Notes under the pieces: generated by a model
Databases searched by the model: none
What the model saw: only the letters and a program-made list of their open reading frames with translations
Told to the model about the DNA's origin: nothing
Shown: positions 16,601-26,753 of the stretch, in pieces
Layout of the letters: each line of letters opens with the position of its first letter
How positions within the stretch are numbered: the first letter of the stretch is position 1
Translations under genes and position numbers: made by a program
Assembly: GCF_029893105.1 (NCBI RefSeq)
Contig: NZ_JARXWG010000008.1
Coordinates: forward strand, 62,001-126,000
Direction of reading: 5' to 3'
DNA from: Parabacteroides sp. PF5-9
GTDB lineage: Bacteria; Bacteroidota; Bacteroidia; Bacteroidales; Tannerellaceae
Length of the DNA stretch: 64,000 nucleotides

Positions 16601-19339
16601 GACCTATACAATAGCCAAAAGGATGCAATTTGGATGGATAAACTCAATGGCGGGGGTATTATCGACCACGAAGTCGGGGGCGGTAAAACCCTGATAATGT
16701 GTGTAAGCGCCTACGAGAAAAAACGTTTGGGATTGGTAAATAAACCGCTCATTATGGCGCTCAAAGCCAATGTTCATGAAATAGCCCAAACTTTCTGTAC
16801 GGCTTACCCCAATGCAAAAGTGTTGTATCCGGGTAAAGAAGATTTCACCCCTGCTAAACGGGCGAAGATTTTCAACGAAATGAAGAATAACAACTGGGAT
16901 GCAATCATTTTAACACACGAACAGTTTGGTATGATACCCCAGTCACCCGAAATTCAGCAACGGATATTACAGGCGGAACTCGATAGCGTAGAAGAAAATC
17001 TGGAAGTGTTACGGGCACAAGGAAAGGAGATTTCCCGTGCTATGGAAAAAGGTTTAGTTAAAAGACAATTAAACCTTGAAGCCAAATTGGAAAATATAAC
17101 CTACCAGATTGAGAACCGCAAGGATGACACCGTAGATTTCCGTCTTATGGGTATCGACCACTTGTATGTTGATGAGAGCCACCGATTCAAGAACCTGACC
17201 TTTACAACCCGACACGACAGGGTTGCAGGTCTGGGTAATGCCGAAGGCTCACAACGTGCCTTGAATATGCTTTTTGCCCTGCGTACCATTCAGGACAGGA
17301 CGGGAAAAGATTTGGGAGCCACTTTTCTTTCAGGCACAACCATTTCCAACAGTTTGACAGAGTTATACTTGCTTTTCAAGTATCTCCGGCCGAACGAACT
17401 GGAACGACAGGGTATTAATACATTCGATGCGTGGGCGGCAATCTTCGCCAAAAAGTCGATAGACTACGAATTTTCGGTAACGAATGAAATTGTGCAAAAA
17501 GAACGCTTTCGGTATTTTATCAAAGTACCCGAATTGGCAGCTTTTTATGCCGAAATAACAGACTATCGTTCTGCGGAGGATATTGGTATCGACCGCCCTG
17601 TAAAGAATGAAATTCTGCATAATATTCCACCAACACCCGACCAACAGGAGTTTATACAAAAGTTGGTAGAGTTCGCCAAAACAGGTAAAGGTGAAATATT
17701 AGGACGTGCGCCATTATCGGAAAGCGAAGAAAAAGCAAAAATGCTTATCGCTACCGATTACGCGCGAAAGATGTCCCTCGATATGCGACTGATTGATCCA
17801 GTTAAATATGGCGACCATGTGGACAACAAGGCTTCCCATGTGGCTAAAATGGTATCAGACTACTACACAAAATTCAAAGACCACAAAGCAACCCAGTTCG
17901 TTTTCTCCGATTTAGGCACTTACAAACCCGGAGAATGGAACCCATGCTCCGAGATAAAGCGTAAACTGGTGGATGACTATGGAATCCCGGCTCACGAAAT
18001 ACGCTTTATTCAGGAAGCCAAAACGGATAAGGCTCGTAAAACCATGATTAAGGATATGAACGAGGGTAAAATCCGTGTATTGTTCGGCTCTACCGAAATG
18101 TTGGGAACCGGAGTAAACGCCCAGAAACGATGCGTTGCAATCCACCATTTAGATGCGCCTTGGCGACCGTCAGACTTGGAACAGCGGGACGGTCGGGGCA
18201 TTCGCAAGGGCAATGAAATTGCGAAGCTATATGCGGATAATAAAGTAGATGTACTTATCTATGCTGTGGAAAAATCGTTAGATGCGTACAAGTTCGGTTT
18301 ACTTCACAACAAGCAGCTTTTCATTCGCCAGTTGAAAAATAATTCACTGGGTAGCCGTACTATCGACGAGGGAAGTATGGACGAAAAAGGCGGTATGAAC
18401 TTCTCTGAATATGTGGCAATTCTTTCCGGCAATACCGAATTACTGGAGAAAGCACGATTGGAAAAGAAAATCGCTTCTTTGGAATCCGAACGACAGGCAT
18501 TCATGCGTGGCAAGTCATCATCACGTTACAAATTGGAGGATATTATATCCAATGTAGAGCAAAACAACGGGTTTATTAGCCGTATATCCAAAGATATTGA
18601 AGCGTTTAACACCCGTGTTCAGCATCAGCCGGACGGTATTACCCGCCTGAATCCTGTTCAGTTAGACGGATTACAGGGCAGTAACCCAAAAGAAGTCGGG
18701 CTGAAGCTAAATGAAATAGCCGACAAAGCCCGCACACATGGAGCGCATGAGAAAATTGGTACACTTTACGGTTTTGATTTAATGGTAAAATCTGAAACCA
18801 CTAATAAAGATGGCTTCGATGTTATACAAAATCGTTTCTTTATTAAGGGAGAGGGCAATATTCTCTACAATTATAATCACGGGGTAATGGCTACTGATCC
18901 GAAGACCGCAGCACAAAATTTCCTGAATGCACTCGATACCATGCCTAAACTTTTGGAGAAGTATCAAGCGGATAATGAGAAGTTGCAAAAGGATATACCT
19001 GTACTGAAAGAAGTAGTCGAAGGTACTTGGCGTAAGGAACCGGAACTGAAAACCCTGAAAGACGAGTTAATAAAGTTGGATAGGGAAATTCAGCTCTCAC
19101 TTACTCCAATCAGTGAAACTGAAGGACAAGCGGAAACTGTACCTGATAAGACTGTTTCTACTACCAATCAGAACCAGTCGCAAGGCAAGACCGAAACATC
19201 GACTGTTCGGGATGCACCATTGCCAAATACTTTGCAGGGAGTTAAAGAAATAATGGGCGATAGGCTTGTTATTGCATCGGTGGGTGGTAGTCCGCCGAAA
19301 GTGGATAAAAAGGATTCTTCTAAAAATTTCAAACTGTAA
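13622..19339 (+). CDS. Giant N6-adenine methylase / SNF2-type helicase fusion protein
   Basis: A 1905-residue protein. Near residues 100-290 lies a DNA methylase domain: [11 protein letters not shown] is the SAM-binding motif and ASNIPFGDV takes the place of the catalytic NPPY motif. A charged linker (about 400-600) follows. The helicase core has [13 protein letters not shown] (Walker A, about residue 1015), [11 protein letters not shown] (Walker B, about 1180), [10 protein letters not shown] and [11 protein letters not shown] (motif VI, about 1520), then a coiled-coil-rich tail. The family is a hallmark of Bacteroides conjugative transposons. The layout recalls phage P1 DarB, so protection of transferred DNA from restriction is possible but not shown. 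NIPF may or may not be catalytically active. Confidence 0.85.
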   Translation: MSYNKRTHLRQNIDAIKLALRLDKEQKKATPEEREILAKYSGFGGIKAILNPADKPEDIERWSKSEVELFPLVQELHEVLRESSPTPEVYKRYVSSLKSSILTAFYTPKPVIDVLADALKDSGITPTRFLEPSAGTGAFISSFKDIAPEANVTSFEKDLLTGKILSHLYPDDKVRIEGYEKMEGRYSQHFDVIASNIPFGDVSVFDPLLSNHEIPAVKQSTQAIHNYFFVKSVMSAREGGLIAFITSQGVLNSEQNKPIREYLMNSCDVVSAIRLPNNLFSDHAGTDVGSDLIVLQRNNKNIVPSQRQQDFIESRKLSNGISINNLFRDFNRVVQTRSKIDTDPYGKPAIVFTHEGGIEGIATDLRQMLKDDFSKHLDLQRYQNYAQENPAQSVTQQSQSAKLDNSNQITEQDIQELSDYASEMDRKLYAERPPQPEDFGIKEKKQNETEERQPAAPNTFRGTLFDMDDPAIKKAPTTEAKPQSVTQEPLITLYDLFGFTQEERSQVNKPKKRGRKFKLQASKSKELPFMDWREEMAHNAAQQREKLQQESAEAYPVFDARREEQLERLKEEAEREQQERMKPVPFLLEDIPSHYRDGSLVTDENNRIGYLRDLNGFQPMFHPLQLTGTQQAKASLYIEIRDTYHHLYSNEATRLEANPALREMLNRLYDDFTRRFGNINDAKNLSLIKMDAGGTEILSLERYIDGKAVKADIFQQPVAFNPNEITHADNAREALTASLNKHATVNLEYMAGLTGGTSDEILEELKGQVFFNPMIGSYEIKDKFISGNVISKAEHVERYIENHPDNEAAKESLKALKEAIPRPIAFEDLDFNFGERWIPSGIYSKYASHLFDTNVSVHYAQSRDEYTLKADSKNIKIWDQYAVKATSRTFDGIALMKHALHNTSPDITKKVNKLIDGEIKEVKVRDSESIQLANSKIDEIRNGFVEWLNEQSPEFKDRLADKYNRTFNCFVRPEYDGSHQEFPGLDLKGLGIPDLYNSQKDAIWMDKLNGGGIIDHEVGGGKTLIMCVSAYEKKRLGLVNKPLIMALKANVHEIAQTFCTAYPNAKVLYPGKEDFTPAKRAKIFNEMKNNNWDAIILTHEQFGMIPQSPEIQQRILQAELDSVEENLEVLRAQGKEISRAMEKGLVKRQLNLEAKLENITYQIENRKDDTVDFRLMGIDHLYVDESHRFKNLTFTTRHDRVAGLGNAEGSQRALNMLFALRTIQDRTGKDLGATFLSGTTISNSLTELYLLFKYLRPNELERQGINTFDAWAAIFAKKSIDYEFSVTNEIVQKERFRYFIKVPELAAFYAEITDYRSAEDIGIDRPVKNEILHNIPPTPDQQEFIQKLVEFAKTGKGEILGRAPLSESEEKAKMLIATDYARKMSLDMRLIDPVKYGDHVDNKASHVAKMVSDYYTKFKDHKATQFVFSDLGTYKPGEWNPCSEIKRKLVDDYGIPAHEIRFIQEAKTDKARKTMIKDMNEGKIRVLFGSTEMLGTGVNAQKRCVAIHHLDAPWRPSDLEQRDGRGIRKGNEIAKLYADNKVDVLIYAVEKSLDAYKFGLLHNKQLFIRQLKNNSLGSRTIDEGSMDEKGGMNFSEYVAILSGNTELLEKARLEKKIASLESERQAFMRGKSSSRYKLEDIISNVEQNNGFISRISKDIEAFNTRVQHQPDGITRLNPVQLDGLQGSNPKEVGLKLNEIADKARTHGAHEKIGTLYGFDLMVKSETTNKDGFDVIQNRFFIKGEGNILYNYNHGVMATDPKTAAQNFLNALDTMPKLLEKYQADNEKLQKDIPVLKEVVEGTWRKEPELKTLKDELIKLDREIQLSLTPISETEGQAETVPDKTVSTTNQNQSQGKTETSTVRDAPLPNTLQGVKEIMGDRLVIASVGGSPPKVDKKDSSKNFKL

Positions 19340-19343
19340 AAAT

Positions 19344-19381
19344 AAAGCCCGTGCCTGTCATCACGACGGTACGGGCTTTTG
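19344..19381 (+). terminator. Terminator after the methylase-helicase gene
   Basis: AAAGCCCGT and ACGGGCTTTT form a strong stem 5 bases after the stop codon of the methylase-helicase gene. The A run on the left side and the convergent gene to the right suggest it could act in both directions. Confidence 0.85.
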
Positions 19382-19425
19382 AATATAAATTCATAAAAAC
19401 TATAAATATGGAAATAGTAATGCCC

Positions 19426-19734
19426 TCACGGGTTTTTCTTATTGTTGCCCCTTTTCTTGTTAAAGTTTTCCCTGATGAAAATATGAACATCACTTTCTTT
19501 GTAGTATGTCTTATGATAAACTGTCTGAAAAGGCAGTTCTCCGGTACTACGATAGCGTTGCAGGGTGCGTTTACTTACATTAAGCAACATGCACAAATCC
19601 TGATTATCAAGCAAAATTTCTCCATCTAACATATTCCTACGTTTACTCATTTTATCAAGTATTTTATCTATTTTGTCGAAGCGATCCATGATACGCTCCA
19701 TCCATGCTTCAAAATTTTCTCTATCTATATACAT
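19426..19734 (-). CDS. Small helix-turn-helix protein (excisionase/MerR-like)
   Basis: A 102-residue protein with a helical N-terminus and a winged-helix-type DNA-binding domain: LLDNQDLCMLLNVSKRTLQRYRSTGELPF (about residues 40-69), then a YKESDVHIFI helix. This is the pattern of HTH_17/excisionase-like proteins of Bacteroides mobile elements. The gene lies 12 bp downstream of the Toprim/RecA-like gene and belongs to the same operon. It probably regulates or assists excision or replication, which is an inference from family and place. Confidence 0.75.
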   Translation of the reverse strand: MYIDRENFEAWMERIMDRFDKIDKILDKMSKRRNMLDGEILLDNQDLCMLLNVSKRTLQRYRSTGELPFQTVYHKTYYKESDVHIFIRENFNKKRGNNKKNP

Positions 19735-19746
19735 AGTATTTCGTTT

Positions 19747-21786
19747 TTAGATGATATGCCCTATCATAAAGTAGTTTTGATTGGACGGATCTTTTATAAT
19801 TATATCTTTCTCTCGCATATATTTAATATAGCTTTTGGCGGTACGTTCCTTTACATCCATTATCTGCTGTATGCGGTCGCATAGGTCTATATAGGTCAGA
19901 TGCCTTTGTGAATCGAATATCTCACGGGCAACTGTCGCCAGTTCTTTCTCTTTCCTTTTTTCTTTTTCCTCTCGTGGTTTTTCTCCGATATATATGTGCA
20001 TACCTAATTCTTTATCCCACGAAAACTGCATTAAAGGAACGTCGAGAGGACTGCCGTCCCTTACTTTGAGCGCCTTCACCACTGATATTGACGGATCGCT
20101 GTCAAGTTCTATACTAAGGATTGCAGCAGCTTTGCGTTGTAATTCCGAACCAAGATGCCCACGCAATTTCAAGCCATTGGGTACATAATGAAGCACACAT
20201 ATAATACAGGTACGGTATATTCCTGCCAACCTGTATAGTTCATCCATAATCCTGATGCTTTCAACTTCGTCATTTGCCGATGACACTAAATCTGCTATCC
20301 CGTCAATGACAACTAAGCGAATGCCCTCATATTCGTAATGGTACTTATCCATACTCTGAACAATAGCTTGTAACCGTTCTTTTCGGGACATTCCCGTAAG
20401 AGAAAAAGCCCGTAGTTCTTCCGGTTTTTCTTCCAGTTTAGCACGCTTTAAAAGATTTGATACATTTTTGAAAAGCTGTACTTCCGATTGTTCCGTATCA
20501 TAGAGCAAAACCGCTTTATGGTCGGAATTATCCCGTACATCAACGCCTAACGTATCAATGGGACGATTGTCGTTTCTTATCGAACCTGCAATCAGGGCAG
20601 CAACATAGTTGCTTTTTCCTGTGCCTTCACCGCCAGTAATACAAAGTATGTTACCCTGTGTGCCCAGTGGTACGTCGCCGGCAGATATAACTTCTTCTGC
20701 TTTTGCCGGAGGATTGTTAAAATCAATTTCGCATGATTTCAGCATGGTCATTGTTTCATTATATAGGTTATCAAGAAAATCGAGAAATAATTGTCGGAAC
20801 TCTTTCCGGCTATTACCCTTACTGAAATAGTCGGTAATATCTTTGTCCTTTTTTTCTCCCGAAAGTGGGAGTACAAGACGTTTAACACCATATTCGGACA
20901 ATGCCTTTTCATGCTTCACCGCACTATCTGTTCCTGTTTTATCTGCATCATAGAGCAGTACAATATGTTTAAACCGGAATGTCAGTTTGTAGATGATCCC
21001 TGTCGGGATTATAGAGGTTTCACTATTAAAGCAGATAGCGTGGAATCCATGAGCGGCAAGTGTCATCACGTCTTTTTCTCCGCCGGTGATAAACAGCGTA
21101 TCTCCTTTGGCGGGTAATTGCTCCAGTCCGAAACAGTAATTCTCCCCGATATTACCACCATATAAAAAACGGACTTCCGAAAACGGACGGTAAATCTTCA
21201 CATACCGTTTACTCATATATCCGAAAATAGGCTCATTTTCTGATGAAGTATAGTAGAATGGTTTATTGTCTTTATTTTCGCTTCTAAATTCTTTCAGGGA
21301 AACTGTTTTGTAGTATTTCAATATTTCGGGCGTAATACCTGATTGCTTCCAAAAATCCAGTTCTTTTTGAGTGAATTTTTGTTGAATGATATTATACGGT
21401 TTGTTTTTGGGTAGTTCAGGCGTAGGCTGTTGTTTGTTCGATGTGATTGGCTGCGGAGTATGAGAGTAATCGGAATCACCCAGTCCTAATGCCATATCCC
21501 TGTTTATTGTCTTTAATATTTCGACAAAATCAGCTCCATTGCTACAATCCAAACCGTTCAATCTTCCAACGAAGAAAAAGCAATCGCCACTGTAATCGTC
21601 ATTGCCGAAATCCTTAATTTTATAAACGCCATTACGACGGTCAAAATATACATTGCACGATGCTTTACGGTCTTCATACAAAGGATTAAGGAAATTACGT
21701 CCTGTTTTCCATTGGACTGGGATATAGTGTTTGAATACGTCCAAACCGTTATTCGTCCGTCTTAATAATTCGTCTTTGTTGAGCAT
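19747..21786 (-). CDS. Toprim plus RecA/RepA-type ATPase protein (primase-helicase-like)
   Basis: A 679-residue protein. The N-terminus resembles the DNA-contact part of DnaG-type primases (ASCNVYFDRRNGVYKIKDFG, about residue 40). A Toprim domain follows (DTLFITGGEKDVMTLAAHG near 225; LLYDADKTGTDSA near 275). The C-terminal half is a RepA/AAA_25-type ATPase with ITGGEGTGKSNYVAALIAG (Walker A, about 378) and RLVVIDGIADLV (Walker B, about 488), ending in a winged-helix-like tail. It could support replication of the excised circle. Its 5' end overlaps the upstream HTH gene by 38 bp. Confidence 0.8.
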   Translation of the reverse strand: MLNKDELLRRTNNGLDVFKHYIPVQWKTGRNFLNPLYEDRKASCNVYFDRRNGVYKIKDFGNDDYSGDCFFFVGRLNGLDCSNGADFVEILKTINRDMALGLGDSDYSHTPQPITSNKQQPTPELPKNKPYNIIQQKFTQKELDFWKQSGITPEILKYYKTVSLKEFRSENKDNKPFYYTSSENEPIFGYMSKRYVKIYRPFSEVRFLYGGNIGENYCFGLEQLPAKGDTLFITGGEKDVMTLAAHGFHAICFNSETSIIPTGIIYKLTFRFKHIVLLYDADKTGTDSAVKHEKALSEYGVKRLVLPLSGEKKDKDITDYFSKGNSRKEFRQLFLDFLDNLYNETMTMLKSCEIDFNNPPAKAEEVISAGDVPLGTQGNILCITGGEGTGKSNYVAALIAGSIRNDNRPIDTLGVDVRDNSDHKAVLLYDTEQSEVQLFKNVSNLLKRAKLEEKPEELRAFSLTGMSRKERLQAIVQSMDKYHYEYEGIRLVVIDGIADLVSSANDEVESIRIMDELYRLAGIYRTCIICVLHYVPNGLKLRGHLGSELQRKAAAILSIELDSDPSISVVKALKVRDGSPLDVPLMQFSWDKELGMHIYIGEKPREEKEKRKEKELATVAREIFDSQRHLTYIDLCDRIQQIMDVKERTAKSYIKYMREKDIIIKDPSNQNYFMIGHII

Positions 21787-22108
21787 GGAGTTTATGATTA
21801 TTTATAAGGTCATTCATACATTCATCGGTGCTGCGGATTCTTTTCTCAGTAAGCATCCGTTTTATTTCAGCAATGGTATAATATGATTTGCCGGAGATAA
21901 TGGAATAAGAAATCATCCGGTTACTTCGCAAACGTTGAAGTGTTCGTTCGCTGATTTTGAGAAAGGTGCAAACTTCGTAACTGTCCACCCACATTTCGTC
22001 CGGGTTGGTAGTATCATCATCCTGATGATCTATCACGAATTTCGCTATGGCATTAATTTTGGAAACTAATTCTTTGTATGCCTGTGATTCTATTGTAATG
22101 ACATCCAT
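21749..22108 (-). CDS. Small helix-turn-helix protein (HTH_17 type)
   Basis: A 119-residue protein with a DNA-binding domain, WVDSYEVCTFLKISERTLQRLRSNRMI (about residues 41-67), followed by the SYYTIAEIKRML recognition region. It is paralogous in layout to the HTH protein at 19426-19734, and the two bracket the Toprim/ATPase gene. It is the first gene of this minus-strand operon and overlaps the next gene by 38 bp. Probably a transcription factor or excisionase-like protein. Confidence 0.75.
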   Translation of the reverse strand: MDVITIESQAYKELVSKINAIAKFVIDHQDDDTTNPDEMWVDSYEVCTFLKISERTLQRLRSNRMISYSIISGKSYYTIAEIKRMLTEKRIRSTDECMNDLINNHKLHAQQRRIIKTDE

Positions 22109-22289
22109 AATTGCTACTTATTGAATTGATGCAAAGTTCGGAAGTTGCAAAAACGTAGAATGACAAGTTGCTATAACTATTTTTGAAATTTCATTCTAAA
22201 TATCTAATAATCAGAATGTTTTAGTTTTGTTTTTTTAGGAATGTAAAGTGAGAATCTTTACATTGGGTATTTTTGGAAGAAAAAGACGT

Positions 22290-22324
22290 AAAAAAGCCCT
22301 GAAAATGATAGTTTTTCAGGGCTA
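22290..22324 (-). terminator. Terminator downstream of rteC
   Basis: AGCCCTGAAAA and TTTTCAGGGCT form an 11-bp stem with a short loop; on the minus strand it is followed by a T run. It ends the rteC transcript. The rest of the 340-bp gap (22109-22447) contains AT-rich DNA with the promoter region of the HTH operon and nothing else that I can identify. Confidence 0.85.
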
Positions 22325-22447
22325 AAAGAGGGAAAATCCGTTAAGATAAACTTTATATCATCTTTATATTGATTTTCTCATAACTTATTGATAATGAATT
22401 GATTTTTATAATTACTTCTGCTGTTTTTTTATTGACCACCTGACATT

Positions 22448-23296
22448 TTACCTGTTATCGTCATCATCCATTTTTTTGTTAAGGCTATCTCGCAATGAAT
22501 CAAGATATAAAGTCCGGCTTTCTTTCCGGTTTCTGATATTCAAATAGATGCGGTAAAACTCTCCGGCATCGGTATTGAAAACATTACAGAAATAATCTAT
22601 CAACTCTTTAATATCAATGTTTCCATAATTTATGCTTCCTTTTGCATATATAGCATAAATCAGTTCGACAAGTTCTGTTTTAGTTCCTGTCCAAGTATGT
22701 TTTATACGGGGAAATTTAGAGTTATCCATTTCGTTTTCAGGATGTTTTTCCAGTTTATTTAATTCAGCATTGAGATAAATACGGAGCATCTCATTGGCTA
22801 ATATTTTAGAAACTTTGTAATCAAAACTGGTAGAAAAATTATTATCCCTTTCAAAGTAGAAGCAATCTACATTAAGTTCAATATTCGGCTCTACCCGAAG
22901 AAAATAATAACGGTCAAGATGAGTCTTCTCTGTCCTGTAATACTGGTAGAAATCTAAGTTTTTATCAAAATAATCTTTTATCCTGTCTAATTCCCTTATT
23001 ATATAATTTTTCTGTGCCGTATCACTTCCAGTCGGTCGATTAGTTTCTATCTTATAAATCTCCGAGTAATAGATTAATTTGCTGAAAAGTTGGGGTTTGT
23101 ACTCTTTAAAAAAACATATTTTTTCATCATCACTTTTGAACTTATAATCGTTCAGTTTCATCTTTAGCTGTTGCATAATTCCTTTTAGCAACAAAACTGC
23201 TTTTTTAGCTTTTCTTAAAGAGGCTTCTTCTTCCAGTTCAATAGCTTCAAGCTGATCATTCACTTTTTCGATTATAGTATTGACGTGTTTATTCAT
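22448..23296 (-). CDS. rteC: RteC family protein
   Basis: An approximately 282-residue protein of the RteC family, recognised by the N-terminal coiled-coil helix, the central FYQYYRTEKTHLDRYYFLR and FDYKVSKILANEMLRIYLN segments, and the C-terminal WTGTKTELVELIYAI domain. In CTnDOT, RteC activates the excision genes in response to tetracycline through RteA/RteB; neither rteA, rteB nor tetQ is present here. The frame is open 12 codons further upstream (to 23332), but the ATG at 23296 gives the usual start. It follows the P-type ATPase closely and may be read through from the metal operon. Confidence 0.85.
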   Translation of the reverse strand: MNKHVNTIIEKVNDQLEAIELEEEASLRKAKKAVLLLKGIMQQLKMKLNDYKFKSDDEKICFFKEYKPQLFSKLIYYSEIYKIETNRPTGSDTAQKNYIIRELDRIKDYFDKNLDFYQYYRTEKTHLDRYYFLRVEPNIELNVDCFYFERDNNFSTSFDYKVSKILANEMLRIYLNAELNKLEKHPENEMDNSKFPRIKHTWTGTKTELVELIYAIYAKGSINYGNIDIKELIDYFCNVFNTDAGEFYRIYLNIRNRKESRTLYLDSLRDSLNKKMDDDDNR

Positions 23297-23334
23297 AAGG
23301 CTATATTTTAGGTACAAACCCCAACAGGGCATAA

Positions 23335-25278
23335 TTAAAATTTCATTTTCAAAATCCTAATAGCGTTCAATATCGCCAATAACGATACCCCAACATCAGC
23401 AAATACCGCTTCCCATAAGGTTGCAACACCTCCTGCACCCAAAATCAACACAATGAGCTTTACACCAAAAGCCAGACTTATATTCTGTATAACAATTCGG
23501 CGTGTAGCTTTGCCTATTGTTATAGCCGTTGCTATCCGGCTCGGTTGGTCTGTCTGAATAATAACGTCTGCCGTTTCTATGGCAACGTCGCTACCCAGTC
23601 CACCCATTGCAATGCCTACGTCGCTCATGGCAAGAACAGGCGCATCGTTTATCCCATCGCCTACAAAAGCAATGTTATTACCCGGATCGGACTTCAACTG
23701 CTCTACATACTCAACCTTTCCTTCGGGCAGCAGATCGCCATGCGCTTGCGTAACGTTCAACTCTGTGGCAAGCTGCGAAACGATGGCCTGTTTATCTCCT
23801 GACAGCATTACAATATTCTTAATTCCTAACTCACGCAAAGCGTTCACGGCTGTAGCTGCATCCTCTTTCGGAGCATCGGCTACCAGAATATATCCGGAAT
23901 AGATGCCATTGATAGCGCAAACAACAATCGTTTCGGGTATAGTCGCTATTTCCGGCGGGAACTCTACATTGTTTTTTATCAATAATTTAGGATTACCCAC
24001 AAGAACTATTTTACCATTGATAGAAGCCTGTAAGCCGTGCCCTGCGATTTCATTCACAATCTCCGGCTTAATTACTTCGATATTCTGCTCTTTTGCATAT
24101 TCCACAATAGCTTTCGCTATGGGATGCGTACTTTGCGTTTCAACCGAAGCCACTAAATTCACAAGGTCTGTTTCGAGCAGAAAATCTGCCGGAACAATCT
24201 TTTGTACCTTGAAAACTCCCTGTGTCAGTGTTCCGGTTTTATCCATCACCACCGTATTTACTTTGGTAATGGCTTCCAAATAGTTGCTTCCTTTAAATAG
24301 TATTCCTTTACGGCTTGCCGCCCCGATACCACCAAAGTAGCCCAACGGTATGCTGATAACCAAAGCACACGGGCAGGAAATAACGAGGAATACCAATCCA
24401 CGATAAACCCAGTCGTACAACACAAAATTGAATGCCGGATTAATAGCAGAGTATGCCAGTGGTAATAACACTATAAGCGCAGCCAGTGCCACCACTATCG
24501 GAGTATAGATGCGGGCAAATTTGCGTATGAACTGTTCTGCGGGTGCCTTTTTTTCTGTGGCGTTCTGAACAAGGTCAAGAATACGAGCCAAAGCACTCAT
24601 ACCAAATGGTTTCGTTACTTCAATTCTTGAAACATTGTCGGTAAGTATCATACCTGCAAATACGTCCTCATTTTTCCGTATCGTTCTGGGAACACTCTCT
24701 CCAGTTAATGCCGAAGTATTAAAAGATGCCGATTCATTCAGTAAAATTCCGTCAAGAGGCACTCTTTCGCCTACCTTGACTTCCACAATATCACCTACAT
24801 TTACATTCTCCGGCGACATTATTTCAGTTTTATCCATCTTAATAACTGTCGCTGTTTCTGGTCGGACATCAAGTAATGCACTAATGCTCCTTTTTGCACG
24901 GTTTACCGCTGCATCCTGAAAGAGTTCGCCTACGGCATAGAACAGCATTACTGCAACGCCTTCGGGGTATTCTCCGATAAAGAACGCCCCGATGGTAGCT
25001 ATACTCATCAATGTAAACTCGCTGAATACGTCTTTCTGGCGAATGGCTTCCCATGCTTCTTTTATCACCGGTAAGCCTACCGGAATATAAGCGATGATAT
25101 ACCATGCGAGTTGTACCCACTTATCGGCAAAGAACGAAAGCCCGACAGCGGAAAAGATGATGCCTGCAATCAGCATCACAAAGGAGATAGCCGCCCGGAT
25201 GTAACCTCTTTTCTGTGAGGTATCCATTTCCTGTTTGGTCTTGTCTATAACACAAGCCCCATCATTGCAATTTCCCAT
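23335..25278 (-). CDS. Heavy-metal P1B-type ATPase (Zn/Cd/Pb exporter, CadA/ZntA-like)
   Basis: A 647-residue P-type ATPase. The membrane metal site is CPCALVIS (about residue 299), the phosphorylation site is DKTGTLT (about 346), STHPIAKAI is the P1B-specific HP site, ALTGESVP is the actuator-domain loop and GDGINDAP is near 568. The sequence after CPC fits the CadA/ZntA subgroup. It has no N-terminal HMA domain; only a short CNDGAC pair of cysteines at the start. It should pump Zn, Cd or Pb out of the cytosol. It is the last metal gene of a minus-strand operon led by the efflux genes. Confidence 0.9.
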   Translation of the reverse strand: MGNCNDGACVIDKTKQEMDTSQKRGYIRAAISFVMLIAGIIFSAVGLSFFADKWVQLAWYIIAYIPVGLPVIKEAWEAIRQKDVFSEFTLMSIATIGAFFIGEYPEGVAVMLFYAVGELFQDAAVNRAKRSISALLDVRPETATVIKMDKTEIMSPENVNVGDIVEVKVGERVPLDGILLNESASFNTSALTGESVPRTIRKNEDVFAGMILTDNVSRIEVTKPFGMSALARILDLVQNATEKKAPAEQFIRKFARIYTPIVVALAALIVLLPLAYSAINPAFNFVLYDWVYRGLVFLVISCPCALVISIPLGYFGGIGAASRKGILFKGSNYLEAITKVNTVVMDKTGTLTQGVFKVQKIVPADFLLETDLVNLVASVETQSTHPIAKAIVEYAKEQNIEVIKPEIVNEIAGHGLQASINGKIVLVGNPKLLIKNNVEFPPEIATIPETIVVCAINGIYSGYILVADAPKEDAATAVNALRELGIKNIVMLSGDKQAIVSQLATELNVTQAHGDLLPEGKVEYVEQLKSDPGNNIAFVGDGINDAPVLAMSDVGIAMGGLGSDVAIETADVIIQTDQPSRIATAITIGKATRRIVIQNISLAFGVKLIVLILGAGGVATLWEAVFADVGVSLLAILNAIRILKMKF

Positions 25279-25290
25279 AATTATTTTAAT

Positions 25291-25563
25291 TTATCGTTTA
25301 TACTTCTTTTTATACAATTCCTCATTCAAAAACACAAATGGTAATAGTGTAAACAAAGTCCCAAAGAATAAGACTTCCTTTAACGGCCATCTATGAAAGA
25401 AACAATGATGATGGGGACATCTGGTTACATAATACCATAACAAAAAACCTAATGTAATCCCAATGGTTATACTTAACGCTACAATCCATTTTTTTGCTCT
25501 TGAACTAATCATTTTTTTCTTTGCAATGACCTTACTCTTTTTTTTCTTTTGCTGTCTTTTCAT
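25291..25563 (-). CDS. Small two-helix membrane protein with CPHHHC motif
   Basis: A 90-residue protein, very basic at the start (about residues 1-25), with two membrane helices (about 28-47 and 62-78) joined by a loop containing RCPHHHCFFHRW. The two cysteines and three to four histidines look like a metal-binding site facing the periplasm, given the positive N-terminus inside. I do not recognise the family. It lies 12-13 bp from both the outer-membrane efflux gene and the P-type ATPase gene, so it is probably part of the metal operon. Confidence 0.6.
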   Translation of the reverse strand: MKRQQKKKKSKVIAKKKMISSRAKKWIVALSITIGITLGFLLWYYVTRCPHHHCFFHRWPLKEVLFFGTLFTLLPFVFLNEELYKKKYKR

Positions 25564-25574
25564 GACATCATTTT

Positions 25575-26753
25575 TTAGAGTTCTACGGCTGCAAGTTCGG
25601 CAAATGCCAGTTGATAATCCCTTTCGGCTGCAAGCGTCTGGTTTACGTTGTCGTAGTACAATCCCATTTCAACCATGTAATCAAGCAAGGATATTTCACC
25701 CGCATCAAGTGCTTTTTTCAACAGGATGGTATTATTTACGTTTGCCAGCGATTTACGATATTTGTCGGCAGTAGTTTTCAGTCCCATTGCTTTGGAATAC
25801 TGTATTTGCAGTTGGCTGAAAAACTGTTGCTTGGTATCGGCTTCGCGGCTTTGGGCAGCAGCAACAGATGCCTTTGCCTGTTTCACCTGATTTTTATTCG
25901 ACCATAGCGGTATGGATATACCAAGCGACACACCCTGATACCGTTGTCCGACTACTTTTTCACTCATGTATCCGGCGGTAAACTTAGGCAGGTTCATCGC
26001 TTTGCTTAGTGATACCTGTTTCTGGCTTACTTCGATTTCGTTACGCACGTATGCCAACACCGGGTTTTTATCTTCGGCTTGTACATACCAGTCGTTAAAG
26101 TTCAACGGAAGCTCACGGCTGCCGTAGTCTGCATCATTAAAGACTACGTCGATACCGCCGTTCAGCCTTTTCAACTGGGCAAGGAGTGCATCACGTTCTA
26201 CTTCCATGCGCGATATTTCTCCTTGTATGGTAGAAAGGTTCAGGTTTACTTTGTTGTACTCCAAGATACTTACGTCGCCCCTGTCCATACGGTCTTTATA
26301 ACCTTTGGCAATGGTTTCTGCATGTTCCAGACGCAAATAAAGTTCTTTAAGCAGGGAATTGTAATATATCAGTTCAATGCAGTATTGTTTTGCTTCGAGC
26401 AATATATTCATACGGTCGGCTTTGTACTGCCATTCCACAAGGTTGTTTCTACCGTTTGCTAACCGACTTTTCATTCCCGTAATGGTGGGAATGTCGAATG
26501 TCTGCGATACGCTAAAATCGGTACGATTACCTATATTTGAAGGGTTACCCCAGAGATAATTGAAGCCCACTTCCGGATCATCAAGGAAGATGCCCGTTTT
26601 GTTTTGCAGCTTATCCGCTTCAACTTGTTCGCGGAGGGCTTTCAGGGTTGTATTGTTCTCTTCTATCGAAGACAATACAGGGTTGATATTATTCTGCGCA
26701 TTGAGCGTTATGCCTGCGAAGAGTACCAACATGGTTATTATGATTGTTCTCAT
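25575..26753 (-). CDS. czcC: Outer-membrane efflux protein (TolC/CzcC family)
   Basis: A 392-residue protein with a signal peptide (residues 1-19, cleavage near LNAQ) and the long alternating helices of TolC-family outer-membrane factors, including YNKVNLNLSTIQGEI and GEISLLDYMVEM repeats. It forms the outer-membrane exit of the CzcCBA-type pump. Its ATG overlaps the TGA of czcA (ATGA), indicating translational coupling. Gene symbol by analogy of operon layout. Confidence 0.85.
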   Translation of the reverse strand: MRTIIITMLVLFAGITLNAQNNINPVLSSIEENNTTLKALREQVEADKLQNKTGIFLDDPEVGFNYLWGNPSNIGNRTDFSVSQTFDIPTITGMKSRLANGRNNLVEWQYKADRMNILLEAKQYCIELIYYNSLLKELYLRLEHAETIAKGYKDRMDRGDVSILEYNKVNLNLSTIQGEISRMEVERDALLAQLKRLNGGIDVVFNDADYGSRELPLNFNDWYVQAEDKNPVLAYVRNEIEVSQKQVSLSKAMNLPKFTAGYMSEKVVGQRYQGVSLGISIPLWSNKNQVKQAKASVAAAQSREADTKQQFFSQLQIQYSKAMGLKTTADKYRKSLANVNNTILLKKALDAGEISLLDYMVEMGLYYDNVNQTLAAERDYQLAFAELAAVEL

